A stretch of DNA of 64,000 nt, from the NCBI GenBank assembly GCA_018242215.1, contig JAFECG010000019.1, positions 186,001-250,000 of the forward strand, written 5' to 3'. Positions within the stretch are counted from its first letter, which is position 1. The number at the start of each line of letters is the position of its first letter. This stretch comes from Pseudomonadota bacterium (GTDB lineage: Bacteria; Pseudomonadota; Alphaproteobacteria; Rhizobiales; Hyphomicrobiaceae). A program made the translations under genes and the position numbers. Below are positions 33,794-42,180 of the stretch, one piece after another. Under the pieces are notes generated by a model, which was not told the DNA's origin, did not search any database, and saw nothing but the letters and a program-made list of their open reading frames with translations.

Positions 33794-35275
33794 ATGCTTC
33801 GCTTCAACACAACACGGAATTTTGCAGCTCTCTTTTCCGGGAGTGCCACCAGAACGCTTCTCATATGGGTTGCGGTCGCTATCCTATCGGGCTTGGCAGC
33901 GATCGTCGCCTGGCGCTGGACGGTGAAGGCCGCTGACCGCGTGACTCATACGCTCATTGTGCAGCAAGAACTCACAAAGTGGTTGAGTGCTGCGCAGGAT
34001 CTCCAAAATGGCCAGCTCGGCTATCTTCTCACAAAGGACAGCCGCTTTCTCAAACCCTATGAAGCTGCGAAAGGGTCCGTTGTTCTCATCCACAACGATC
34101 TCATTCGTCTTGTTGGAGGTCACGTCGCTCAGGCCGCTCTCATGCAAGCCATTCATGAGACGATGAAGGAGCAAATCGCGGCCATTGAGAAAACCCTTGC
34201 GACGGCCGGGGGCGCTGATTTCAGCTCTCAAGCGTTCGTGGATGACAGTGGCATTGAAATCATGGACCGCCTGAGGAACCAGATTTCCGCTGCCAAGCAG
34301 CAAGAGCAGATATTGTTCAATCAGCGACTTCGTCAATTCCAGTCGCAGAGCTCGTGGCTTCTTGCGGCAATGCTGGCAACGCTTCTTGCGTGTGCGGCGC
34401 TGGCGCTCGTCGCCCTCATTCGCGAGCGCCAGAGAGTGGCCGCACTCGAGCTTACGGCGTTAACGCTCAGATCGACCAATCGCTCTCTCGAAGAGCGCGT
34501 GAATGCGCGCACCGAAGAACTCGCGATAGAACGTGACCGTGCAGAAGCGGAGCGCGAGCGGGCGGAGGCTTTACTGCGGGACGTTACACACCGGATCGGC
34601 AACACGCTGGCGCTGGTTGTAGGCTTCATCAATCTTCATATCCGACATACGTCGGATCCGAAATCTCTCAAGACGCTGACGGGAGCGCGCGATCGGATCC
34701 ACGCAATCGCGAGCGCCCAACGACGGATCAACGTGGTCAATGATCTTGAACTCGTGCGGATCGATACCTTGATCCGTGCGGTTCTCGACGATGTCGTAGA
34801 AGCCGCGGGCGAAGACCGCATTCTACTCTCCGTCGATGTTCCGCCTCTGCTTGCTTCGGCGCAGGTCGCTACATCGCTTTGTGTGCTAACGCAGGAATTC
34901 GTCGTCAATTCCTTCAAACACGCTTTCGGCGAGAACGACACGGGCCAAGTGAGCGTCTGCCTCAAGCGAAACGGACCGGCCGGGGCGGAACTCGTCGTGG
35001 AGGATGACGGAAGCGGTTGGGAGGGAGCTCTCGATCAGATGGCAGGAGCTGAAAAGGCGGCTTCTGATCCGGAACATCCATCGGAAGGTCTCGGGACGAA
35101 AATCGCGGCATTGTTGACGCGGCAGTTTTCCGGGACCATCTCCTATGAACAGGCGCGCCCCGGTTCCGTGCGTCCGGGAACGCGCGTTATGATCCGTCTA
35201 TCCGAATTGATACTTTCAGATCCGGACAGCATTCCAGAGAAATCACGCGAAGAAGTATCGCCGTCGGCTTTGTAA
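33794..35275 (+). CDS. CHASE3-like sensor histidine kinase, HisKA_2/HWE group
   Basis: A 493-residue protein: transmembrane helix 22-40, periplasmic CHASE3-like helical domain (about 42-180), second helix 188-208, coiled coil (about 212-260), H-box L-L-R-D-V-T-H-R-I-G-N-T-L with His266, and a HATPase domain (Q-E-F-V-V-N-S-F-K-H-A-F as the N box). The kinase type matches those that feed PhyR in alphaproteobacteria. ATG 33794 was chosen; a GTG 18 bp upstream is possible. It stops 6 bp from the end of a convergent receiver gene. The stimulus is unknown. Confidence 0.85.
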   Translation: MLRFNTTRNFAALFSGSATRTLLIWVAVAILSGLAAIVAWRWTVKAADRVTHTLIVQQELTKWLSAAQDLQNGQLGYLLTKDSRFLKPYEAAKGSVVLIHNDLIRLVGGHVAQAALMQAIHETMKEQIAAIEKTLATAGGADFSSQAFVDDSGIEIMDRLRNQISAAKQQEQILFNQRLRQFQSQSSWLLAAMLATLLACAALALVALIRERQRVAALELTALTLRSTNRSLEERVNARTEELAIERDRAEAERERAEALLRDVTHRIGNTLALVVGFINLHIRHTSDPKSLKTLTGARDRIHAIASAQRRINVVNDLELVRIDTLIRAVLDDVVEAAGEDRILLSVDVPPLLASAQVATSLCVLTQEFVVNSFKHAFGENDTGQVSVCLKRNGPAGAELVVEDDGSGWEGALDQMAGAEKAASDPEHPSEGLGTKIAALLTRQFSGTISYEQARPGSVRPGTRVMIRLSELILSDPDSIPEKSREEVSPSAL

Positions 35276-35281
35276 GGATTG

Positions 35282-35716
35282 TCAGGAGGCGACTTTCCAA
35301 CGCGCCGCATAGGCGGGGGAGAGTTGCAGCGCGCGAGGTTTTGGACGCGCCGCCGATCCCATCGCGATGCAATCGGCCACAAATGAAATCGCAGATTTCG
35401 CAGCTTCTTCGGAAAACGGTTTGATCAGGACGCCGCAGGCAGCCGAGAAATCGTCGGGCACTCGGTTGGGGTTCGACGTCGTGAAGATAACGGTCGCGTG
35501 GCAGTCCTCGCTCAAATGACGTGCGACTGTGGGACCGGTTACGCCGTCGCGCAGGTGGACGTCGACCAGGGCAAGATCGCAGCTCAAGTCTTCGGCGAGC
35601 TTTAGCGCCCGCCGGGATGAACTCGCGATCCCGACTACCTGATGACCCAAGTCCCTGACGATCGTCTCGAGTTCATCCGCGAGTATCGGTTCATCTTCGG
35701 TGATCAGAACGTTCAT
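35282..35716 (-). CDS. Single-domain response regulator
   Basis: A 144-residue receiver: acidic pair E-D-E-P near residue 7, phospho-acceptor Asp52 in A-L-V-D-V-H-L, F-T-T-S-N in the position of the FATGUY motif, and I-K-P-F with the conserved Lys. There is no output domain; a ~20-residue basic tail follows. Single-domain receivers of this subfamily (MrrA/SdrG type) relay phosphate in general stress networks. GGGGAAGT precedes ATG 35716. The next gene on the same strand upstream is the HWE kinase (161 bp), a likely partner. Confidence 0.82.
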   Translation of the reverse strand: MNVLITEDEPILADELETIVRDLGHQVVGIASSSRRALKLAEDLSCDLALVDVHLRDGVTGPTVARHLSEDCHATVIFTTSNPNRVPDDFSAACGVLIKPFSEEAAKSAISFVADCIAMGSAARPKPRALQLSPAYAARWKVAS

Positions 35717-35877
35717 ACTTCCCCGCTTCTCGGTTGCCGTTCCGCTTGTGCTTTGCAGCATAGTCGAATTCGCGACCGTCTAAGCGGGGAACGTAGCAGA
35801 GCAGTGTCTGGTTCCGGACGTTTGGCAGAAATGTCGAGGCGTGGCTGGCGAACACCGGCACTTATTGCGCCGGAGCA

Positions 35878-37845
35878 TCATGCTCGCTTTTCCGGACGGC
35901 CTCCGATGTGTGCGATGGGGCCTGTGAGGGTCCAGCGGAGCCCATCAGGATCTGTTGCACTGCGCACCGAGAGTTTGAGCCCCTGTGTGGAAAATCTCTC
36001 GACGACCGCCATGCCGTAACCTTTCGGGCTATCGACGGGAAATGGTGGCCCCCCGATCTCACGCCAGCAAATTGATATAGAGTTTTCATCTGGGAATTCC
36101 CAGGACAGCCGCACCTCACCCGTCGCCGACGAAAGGGCGCCATGCTGGACGGCGTTGAGGGCAAGTTCCGTGAGAACCATGCCCAGGGTCTGGGCGGCTT
36201 CGGGCGTCAGCGAAAACGGTGGACCGGAGACGAGGATGCGGTCGGCGTCTGTTCGGGCGACGGCGCCGATTTCGGCAGCTGCCAGTGTCCCGAGATCAAC
36301 GCTCTGCCAATCGGATGCGACGATCAGGTCCTGCGATGCCGCTAGGCCAGCGACACGCAGCGTGAAATCCTTGAGGTGCGATTTAACGTTTATCGCATCG
36401 CGTGCGGTCAAGCGGGCCATGGCGAGGATCAATGCCAGCAGGTTTTTCGAGCGATGCGAGACTTCCCGCAGCAGCGCATCTGTGCGGGTCAAGCTCAGCT
36501 TCTGGTTCGTTACATCGTATGCGACACCCGAAAGGAGGCCATGCTCGCCTTTCTCCGAGGAGGCTCCACGGACGGCGATCCATCGTGTCTCGCCATCCGG
36601 GCGCCGGATCCGGATTTCGACGGAAAGCGGTTTGCCTTGATCAACGGCTTGGCGGACTGCCTTGAGCAAGCGCTTGCGGTCGTGAGGATCGACGTGGCGA
36701 AGAAGCTTACGCGCGATTTGATCGCCGTTTTCAGCCATCGACGCGAAGATTCGCGCAATTTCGGCGTCCCAATGGACGAGACCGGTTTTGCTGTCCCATT
36801 GCCAGACGCCGACGTTGCCCGCCGCCAGTGCCGTTCTAATGCGATCCTCCCCGGTCTTCCGGGGAACCCGAAGGCGTTTTGATTCCTCATGAGGATCGCT
36901 GGGAGACGGCATTCCGGATACTTGCGGCAGTTTGTTCAGATTCTCTTCTTCTAAAAGGCTCCGCGCCAGCAGCGTAGTTCCGGTGAAGGATGCTACCGCG
37001 AGTAGAGATGAAATCGCCACAAAGGCCATCCAGTTTCGTCGGATATGCAATTCGACCGGCCGTGCAGGAACACCGGCCGTAATTCTCCAGCCGAACTGTG
37101 AGGTATCGGCCACCGCATCGATCAAAGTAGGATTGCCAGCAATACCGGCGTCTGGCGCTCGGGACAATTTTCCGTTTACTTTGGCGTACACGCGCCCGTC
37201 GCTTCCAACGATCGCGATCGCCCAAGGGCCGTCTGACACGAAATTCTTCAATGCGGACGCAAGATAGGATGAGGGAATCTGTGCCTGAAGAAGGACCGGT
37301 GCCTCGTCCTTTTCCGCCGCCGCGAGCCAGATATTGACCCCTCCATCTGCTGCGGCGCCGTATGGGGTGATTTGCGGTGCCAGCGTGGAGAGTGCTGCCG
37401 CGGCTGCGGTTCGGGCAGGGCTATCCAGACTCGCGACGGCAGCATCGGCGGCGCTCGCCGGTGACAAGATGTCGAGGTTGGCTGCTCTCGTGAAGAGCGT
37501 GATGCCGGTTTCGTCCAATTCGGATCGGACGTGATCGTAAATATTCTCGGTGGCCGTGGCTGGCGTACCCGGCAGTTCTTTCAGCGTTTGCAGGAGGCTG
37601 GACATTTTGTCGTCGAACGAAGACGCGGCCAGCAAAGCGCGACTCTGAGCGAACCGGTGTAAATCGCGCAATTCGCGCATATGCATCTGGTTCAGGAGGT
37701 AAGCGGCAAAGCTGAGCGAAGGCACCAGGATGCCTAAGCAGAGAGCATAAAGTCTCAACTGGGCAGGGGCCTGCGAAAGAAAGGGAAAAAACAGTATTCG
37801 AAGGGGGAGAGGTCTGATCGACCTCCATCGTTGAATTTTATTCAC
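35878..37845 (-). CDS. HWE-family sensor histidine kinase with PAS domain
   Basis: A 655-residue protein: transmembrane helices near 31-51 and 273-294 flank a periplasmic sensor domain (dCache-like), then a PAS domain (about 335-450, N-V-G-V-W-Q-W-D and V-A-Y-D-V-T). The H-box R-E-V-S-H-R-S-K-N-L-L has His464. The N-box is V-L-T-E-L-A-L-N-A-V-Q-H-G-A, and W-R-E (594-596) is the W-x-E motif that names the family. HWE kinases such as PhyK activate PhyR. It lies upstream of the single-domain receiver on the same strand. The signal is unknown. Confidence 0.88.
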   Translation of the reverse strand: MNKIQRWRSIRPLPLRILFFPFLSQAPAQLRLYALCLGILVPSLSFAAYLLNQMHMRELRDLHRFAQSRALLAASSFDDKMSSLLQTLKELPGTPATATENIYDHVRSELDETGITLFTRAANLDILSPASAADAAVASLDSPARTAAAAALSTLAPQITPYGAAADGGVNIWLAAAEKDEAPVLLQAQIPSSYLASALKNFVSDGPWAIAIVGSDGRVYAKVNGKLSRAPDAGIAGNPTLIDAVADTSQFGWRITAGVPARPVELHIRRNWMAFVAISSLLAVASFTGTTLLARSLLEEENLNKLPQVSGMPSPSDPHEESKRLRVPRKTGEDRIRTALAAGNVGVWQWDSKTGLVHWDAEIARIFASMAENGDQIARKLLRHVDPHDRKRLLKAVRQAVDQGKPLSVEIRIRRPDGETRWIAVRGASSEKGEHGLLSGVAYDVTNQKLSLTRTDALLREVSHRSKNLLALILAMARLTARDAINVKSHLKDFTLRVAGLAASQDLIVASDWQSVDLGTLAAAEIGAVARTDADRILVSGPPFSLTPEAAQTLGMVLTELALNAVQHGALSSATGEVRLSWEFPDENSISICWREIGGPPFPVDSPKGYGMAVVERFSTQGLKLSVRSATDPDGLRWTLTGPIAHIGGRPEKRA

Positions 37846-38059
37846 AATTTGGCTTCATGTGGTGTTCATAACGCCCCGGAATCTCCCGTCACCCTAAATG
37901 CTGGAGGCACTGTAATAGTTCCCCAATTTCTTCCAGAGGCGCGTTGGGCGGACCGCCGGTCCAGTCCTGAGAAAGCTTCTCCGTGGTTGGTGCGCCGCCC
38001 GCCACGATTGTGACACAAGATCAGTCGAACTCTGCGGTCGGCATGAGGGCAAGGGATCG

Positions 38060-38434
38060 ATGACCACCTCGCGGATCCGCTTGAGGCTCCTTTGGCTGAC
38101 GCTCTTCGCGTTCGGCGTCCAGATCGCCGTTGCCGACTTCCATCACCACATTTCTCGCGGTTCCGGGATCGAGGCCCGCGCTCTGACGGCGGGCATGTGC
38201 CCTCCGCGGCCCGGGCATCCGTGTGCTCCTCTTCAGAAGGGGGGACACGACGGCTGCGCCTTGTGTTGGGCCACAGCGATTGCGGCGACGTCGCTCACGC
38301 CCGAGTTGTTCCATGTGCCCGTGCCTTCAGAGGTCGTCGGGAGTAAGCTCAGATCACTCGATCCGCCTCGAGCGGTGGTCAGACGCTTCGCTCTTGTCCG
38401 CGCCCGTGGCCCCCCGGTCACCTCCTCGGGCTGA
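38060..38434 (+). CDS. DUF2946-like small exported protein
   Basis: A 124-residue protein with an N-terminal hydrophobic segment (about 9-25) followed by F-H-H-H, a C-P-P-R-P-G-H-P-C stretch and H-D-G-C-A-L-C-W. This His/Cys arrangement resembles DUF2946 proteins found next to metal-uptake and copper genes. A second hydrophobic part is weak. The start ATG 38060 has AGGG upstream. It is the first gene of a run that continues with a ZrgA-like protein and an ABC transporter, so a metal-linked role is inferred. Confidence 0.6.
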   Translation: MTTSRIRLRLLWLTLFAFGVQIAVADFHHHISRGSGIEARALTAGMCPPRPGHPCAPLQKGGHDGCALCWATAIAATSLTPELFHVPVPSEVVGSKLRSLDPPRAVVRRFALVRARGPPVTSSG

Positions 38435-38593
38435 GCCCGGTAAGCGTGCGGCGGCTGCCGCATAAGCACTTCCTACAATTTGCATTTGATTGCCTGTCGC
38501 GACTGCGAAGCACGGCTATTGCGGTTCGCATTCCGACAGCGCGCCGCATGCATTGCGCGCCGCGAGGCGTCGTCATCCATTGGAGAAAAACTC

Positions 38594-39160
38594 ATGGCGA
38601 AAGCCACCATATCGGCTCTGGCATCGTTAGCCATCCTCGTCGCACTGCCCGTATTGGCGGAGGAACACAGACAACTCGGACCGCACGTCCATGGCCAAGG
38701 CACGCTCGATATCGCGGTCGAGGGCAACAAGATCGAAATGGAGCTTGTCGCGCCGGGTATGGATATCGTCGGTTTCGAGCATGTCGCCACGAACGACGCG
38801 CAAAAGGCGGCGGTCGAGAACGCCAAGGCCAAGCTTGCCGACGTGCTGAATGTCTTCAAGCTCCCCGCTGCGGCCAACTGCAAGACCGAAACAGCGAATG
38901 TCGAGAGTCGCAAGGAGACGCATCAGCCTGGAGAAAAGGATGATGACGACAAGCCAGGCGAGCCCGAACATTCCGAGTTTCACGCGACCTATACGATCAC
39001 CTGCGAGTCACCCGAGAATGTCACCGGCATGGAAACCGCCTACTTCACGGATTTTTCCGGCGGCCAACTGCTGAACGTCAATGTCACGACGTCGAAGGGG
39101 CAGACGCAGGCGCAGATGACGCGGGAGAAGCCGACGCTCGATCTGACAGGCGTGATGTAG
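38594..39160 (+). CDS. zrgA: DUF2796/ZrgA-like periplasmic zinc-binding protein
   Basis: A 188-residue protein with a signal peptide (cleavage near A-L-P-V-L-A-E-E) and the N-terminal mature motif R-Q-L-G-P-H-V-H-G-Q-G-T-L typical of DUF2796. A central acidic, His-containing linker (about 102-128) could bind metal. The family includes ZrgA of the Zur-controlled ZrgABCDE zinc uptake system of Vibrio. GGAG lies 9 bp before ATG 38594. The ABC genes follow after 2 bp. I found no obvious Zur box, so regulation is open. Confidence 0.75.
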   Translation: MAKATISALASLAILVALPVLAEEHRQLGPHVHGQGTLDIAVEGNKIEMELVAPGMDIVGFEHVATNDAQKAAVENAKAKLADVLNVFKLPAAANCKTETANVESRKETHQPGEKDDDDKPGEPEHSEFHATYTITCESPENVTGMETAYFTDFSGGQLLNVNVTTSKGQTQAQMTREKPTLDLTGVM

Positions 39161-39162
39161 CG

Positions 39163-39921
39163 ATGAACGAACTCGCGGTGGCATCACCTCTCACGCATCG
39201 GAAGGGTATAGACCCTCTCGATGCCGTGTCGTTTGCGAATGTCAGCTATTCGTGGCCGGGACGATCTCCGTTCACGCTGACGATCCCGGGGTTCCATCTT
39301 TCCGGCGGCGAGAAGCTCTTGCTGCTGGGGCCGTCAGGCAGCGGCAAGAGCACGTTTCTTAGTCTTCTTGCCGGTATCGTCGTGCCGGACCAGGGCCGTA
39401 TCGCAGTCGATGAAACGGACATGGCGGAACTCAGTGGCGCGGCGCGCGATCGATTTCGCGTCGACCATTTCGGCATCATCTTCCAGATGTTCAATCTACT
39501 TCCTTACGGGTCGCTAATTGACAATGTGCTGCTGCCGTTACGTTTCTCGCGCGGCCGTCGGGAAAAAGTGCTTCGCGAGGGTCCGCTCGAGGATGTAGCG
39601 AAGCGATTGCTTCTGTCGCTCGGCCTCGATGAAACCGTGATCGCGACCAGCAGGGCGGCTAGCCTGAGCGTCGGCCAGCAGCAGCGCGTCGCGGCAGCAC
39701 GCGCGTTGATCGGGGCGCCGAAGATTATCGTGGCCGATGAGCCGACATCCGCTCTCGACCGCAATACGGAGGGCGCGTTCCTGAAGCTGCTCTTCGCTCA
39801 AAGTGAAGGGGCTGATGCCAGCGTGATCATGGTGAGCCACGATGAAGGTCTGGCGAGGCACTTCGACAGGGTGGTTCGCTTGCAGGATATCGCTGTCTCT
39901 ACGCGAGGTGCCGCCCCATGA
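39163..39921 (+). CDS. ABC transporter ATP-binding protein, LolD/MacB-like
   Basis: A 252-residue ATPase: Walker A G-P-S-G-S-G-K-S-T (55-63), Q-loop F-Q-M-F-N-L-L-P-Y, signature L-S-V-G-Q-Q-Q-R and Walker B I-I-V-A-D-E-P-T-S-A-L-D. The Q-M-F-N-L-L-P pattern is typical of the MacB/LolD group. It overlaps the permease gene by ATGA. With the ZrgA-like and DUF3299 proteins it matches the Zrg-type metal-uptake layout. Confidence 0.88.
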   Translation: MNELAVASPLTHRKGIDPLDAVSFANVSYSWPGRSPFTLTIPGFHLSGGEKLLLLGPSGSGKSTFLSLLAGIVVPDQGRIAVDETDMAELSGAARDRFRVDHFGIIFQMFNLLPYGSLIDNVLLPLRFSRGRREKVLREGPLEDVAKRLLLSLGLDETVIATSRAASLSVGQQQRVAAARALIGAPKIIVADEPTSALDRNTEGAFLKLLFAQSEGADASVIMVSHDEGLARHFDRVVRLQDIAVSTRGAAP

Positions 39922-41177
39922 TGATCGTGCGTCTTGCATTTCAATCGCTGCTCAACCGCTGGGTAACGGCTCTGCTGACCGTTCTCGCTATTGCCGTCAG
40001 CGTCATGCTGTTGCTCGGCGTCGAGAAGGTACGTACCGGTGCACGCGAGAGCTTCGCCGACACGATCTCAGGAACGGACCTGATCGTGGGCGCGCGTAGC
40101 GGCAGTCTCAATCTGCTGCTCTATTCGGTTTTCCGGATCGGGAACGCAACCAACAACGTGACGTGGAAGAGCTATCAGGATATCGCGAAGATGCCTGAGG
40201 TTGCCTGGATTGTGCCGCTTTCGTTGGGAGACAGCCATCACGGCTTTCGCGTGCTCGGGACGAACCAGGACTACTTTACCCATTATAAATTTCGGCACGG
40301 CCAGACTATGACATTCGCGTCCGGCGGACCGTTCAAGGATCTGTTTGATGCGGTGATCGGCTCCGATGTCGCCGAGCAACTCGGCTATAAGGTCGGCGAC
40401 AAGATCATCGTCGCGCACGGCGTCGGCTCGATCTCATTCTACAAGCACGAGGACAAACCATTCCGCGTTTCGGGTATTCTCGCAAAAACGGGAACCCCGA
40501 TCGACCGCACCGTCCATGTCAGTCTCGAAGCGATCGAAGCGATCCACATCGACTGGCGGAACGGCGTGCCGAATCCCGACCAAAGCGTGTCGGCGGATGA
40601 GGTTCGCAAGATGGATCTCACTCCGCGTGCCATAACGGCGGCAATGGTAGGGCTCAAATCCAAGCTTTCGACGTTCCGCGTGCAGAGGCGGATCAACGAC
40701 TATCCCGAGGAGCCGTTGTCGGCGATCATGCCAGGCGTGGCGCTGCAGGAGCTTTGGGGTTTGATCGGAACTGCGGAGACGGCCCTATCGGTCGTGTCTG
40801 CAATGGTCGTCGCAACGGCGCTTCTCGGCATGGTGACGATGATCCTGACCACACTCAACGAGCGACGCCGGGAGATGGCAATCCTGCGTTCGGTTGGTGC
40901 GACGCCGGCGACCGTGCTTGGACTGCTTGCGGCCGAGGGCGGGTTGTTGACGCTCGCCGGCGTGGTTTTCGGCACTGTCGGACTCTACGCGGGGCTCTAT
41001 CTCGCCCGCCCCTTTATCGACCACACGTACGGACTGAGCCTCCCGATCGATCCGCCTCGCGCCGAAGAATGGCTGAAGCTTGGCGCGATTGTCATCGCGG
41101 GCTTCCTGGCCGGTCTGCTGCCGGCGGTTCGCGCATACCGGCTGTCGCTCGCAGACGGCATGATGGTGAGAATTTGA
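39918..41177 (+). CDS. FtsX-like (MacB-type) permease
   Basis: A 419-residue membrane protein with one N-terminal helix (about 13-35), a large extracytoplasmic domain, and three C-terminal helices (about 285-310, 330-360, 382-402). The N-R-W-V-T-A-L-L-T-V start and the E-R-R-R-E-M-A-I-L-R-S-V-G-A-T motif after the second helix are FtsX/MacB signatures. The next gene starts 26 bp later. It probably works with the preceding ATPase as a mechanotransmission-type unit rather than a classical channel. Confidence 0.87.
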   Translation: MMIVRLAFQSLLNRWVTALLTVLAIAVSVMLLLGVEKVRTGARESFADTISGTDLIVGARSGSLNLLLYSVFRIGNATNNVTWKSYQDIAKMPEVAWIVPLSLGDSHHGFRVLGTNQDYFTHYKFRHGQTMTFASGGPFKDLFDAVIGSDVAEQLGYKVGDKIIVAHGVGSISFYKHEDKPFRVSGILAKTGTPIDRTVHVSLEAIEAIHIDWRNGVPNPDQSVSADEVRKMDLTPRAITAAMVGLKSKLSTFRVQRRINDYPEEPLSAIMPGVALQELWGLIGTAETALSVVSAMVVATALLGMVTMILTTLNERRREMAILRSVGATPATVLGLLAAEGGLLTLAGVVFGTVGLYAGLYLARPFIDHTYGLSLPIDPPRAEEWLKLGAIVIAGFLAGLLPAVRAYRLSLADGMMVRI

Positions 41178-41203
41178 ATTTGACCTCTCGATTGGAGGAG
41201 AAC

Positions 41204-41773
41204 ATGGCGAAATATTTCGGTTCGGCACAGATGAGCTTGCTCGCTCTTGCCCTTATCGCCGGGTTGTCGTCGGGCGTGGCCGCGGATTCGCCGCGCGAGC
41301 TCAAGTGGGCCGATCTCATCCCCAAGAATAAGCCCGCGAACACCGTGCTGAAGTCGAAAACGTTTTTCGGCGGATCGGTGCCCGTAACAGACGCGGGGCC
41401 TCCGCCGCCGCCATTGCCCGAAGGTAAGTTCATGTCTGTCAAGCGGCATCAGCCTGGAGATGATCAGCCGCCTGCGATCGTGCCTGAACTCAACGGCCAG
41501 ACCGTATCGATCGGCGGTTATGTGGTGCCGCTCGATTTCGACGCGACGAAGGTCAAGGAGTTCCTGCTGGTGCCGTTCGTTGGCGCCTGTATCCATGTGC
41601 CGCCGCCGCCCGCGAATCAGATCATCTATGTCAAGACGGACGAGCCGTTCGAGGTCAGCCAGTTCGACCCGGTGACGGTGACCGGCAAGATCAGCACCAC
41701 GGTCGCGTTCACCGGATTAGCGGATGCGGGCTATACAATCACTGCCGACAGCGTGGCGCCGCGGACGCGGTAG
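41204..41773 (+). CDS. DUF3299 exported protein (ZrgE-like)
   Basis: A 189-residue protein with a signal peptide ending near G-V-A-A-D-S, a Pro-rich segment (P-P-P-P-P-L-P), and the DUF3299 core I-G-G-Y-V-V-P-L-D-F, L-V-P-F-V-G-A-C-I-H-V-P-P-P-P-A-N-Q. It has a conserved Cys/His pair in the latter motif. GGAGGAG precedes ATG 41204. DUF3299 proteins accompany ZrgA and the ABC pair in Vibrio-type zinc loci. The upstream extension of this frame antisense or out of phase with the permease is not real. Confidence 0.8.
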   Translation: MAKYFGSAQMSLLALALIAGLSSGVAADSPRELKWADLIPKNKPANTVLKSKTFFGGSVPVTDAGPPPPPLPEGKFMSVKRHQPGDDQPPAIVPELNGQTVSIGGYVVPLDFDATKVKEFLLVPFVGACIHVPPPPANQIIYVKTDEPFEVSQFDPVTVTGKISTTVAFTGLADAGYTITADSVAPRTR

Positions 41774-41780
41774 AAGAGCC

Positions 41781-41816
41781 GGGCATCACGCGCGCCGATT
41801 GCGTGCCGTGGTGCCC
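41781..41816 (+). terminator. Imperfect hairpin after the Zrg-like operon
   Basis: GGGCATCAC (41781-41789) pairs with GTGGTGCCC (41808-41816) with one wobble, 7 bp after the DUF3299 stop codon. The run that follows (ATTCTTGC) is only moderately T-rich. Confidence 0.4.
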
Positions 41817-42180
41817 ATTCTTGCAAATCCATTTTGTTTGTGTGCAGGCTAATGTCATCCTTGACCTTTTCGCTTTGAAGGCACCGATTTCATTATGACG
41901 ACTCGCTGATAAGCTCAGCAGATCTTCTTCGTTCGCAGCAGAGCTGGCGTTTTGTAGGCTTTCTTTCATGGTCGATTCACGCCCGCGGGAGTGCAGCTCT
42001 CGAAAGGTTGGGAATTCGTCCAGATGAAAAGCTGCGCGTGCGTAGCAAGGTAGCTACGAGGCTATGTCAATTGTCATGGGCGTTTTGCCCGATTGACTTG
42101 TCTCAGTATTCACAAAGAAACTTAGTGAAAACAAAGCGCTACCGGAAGCGTAATTCAACGATGGACGGGTCTGAAGCTTC
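41817..42180. other. Intergenic region upstream of the porin gene
   Basis: About 360 bp without a credible gene. It contains a small dyad CGTAGC-AAGGTA-GCTACG (42039-42056 approximately) and an AT-richer stretch before the porin start, which probably holds its promoter. A minus-strand frame of 76 codons (41739-41969) overlaps the DUF3299 end and shows no domain. Confidence 0.4.

Noticed and set aside
33583-33795. Minus-strand 70-codon frame upstream of the CHASE3 kinase
   Set aside because: Composition looks protein-like, but I see no domain and no ribosome-binding site; its ATG overlaps the kinase ATG on the other strand. Left as unproven.
41739-41969. Minus-strand 76-codon frame after the DUF3299 gene
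   Set aside because: It overlaps the end of a conserved gene and has no domain or signal peptide.
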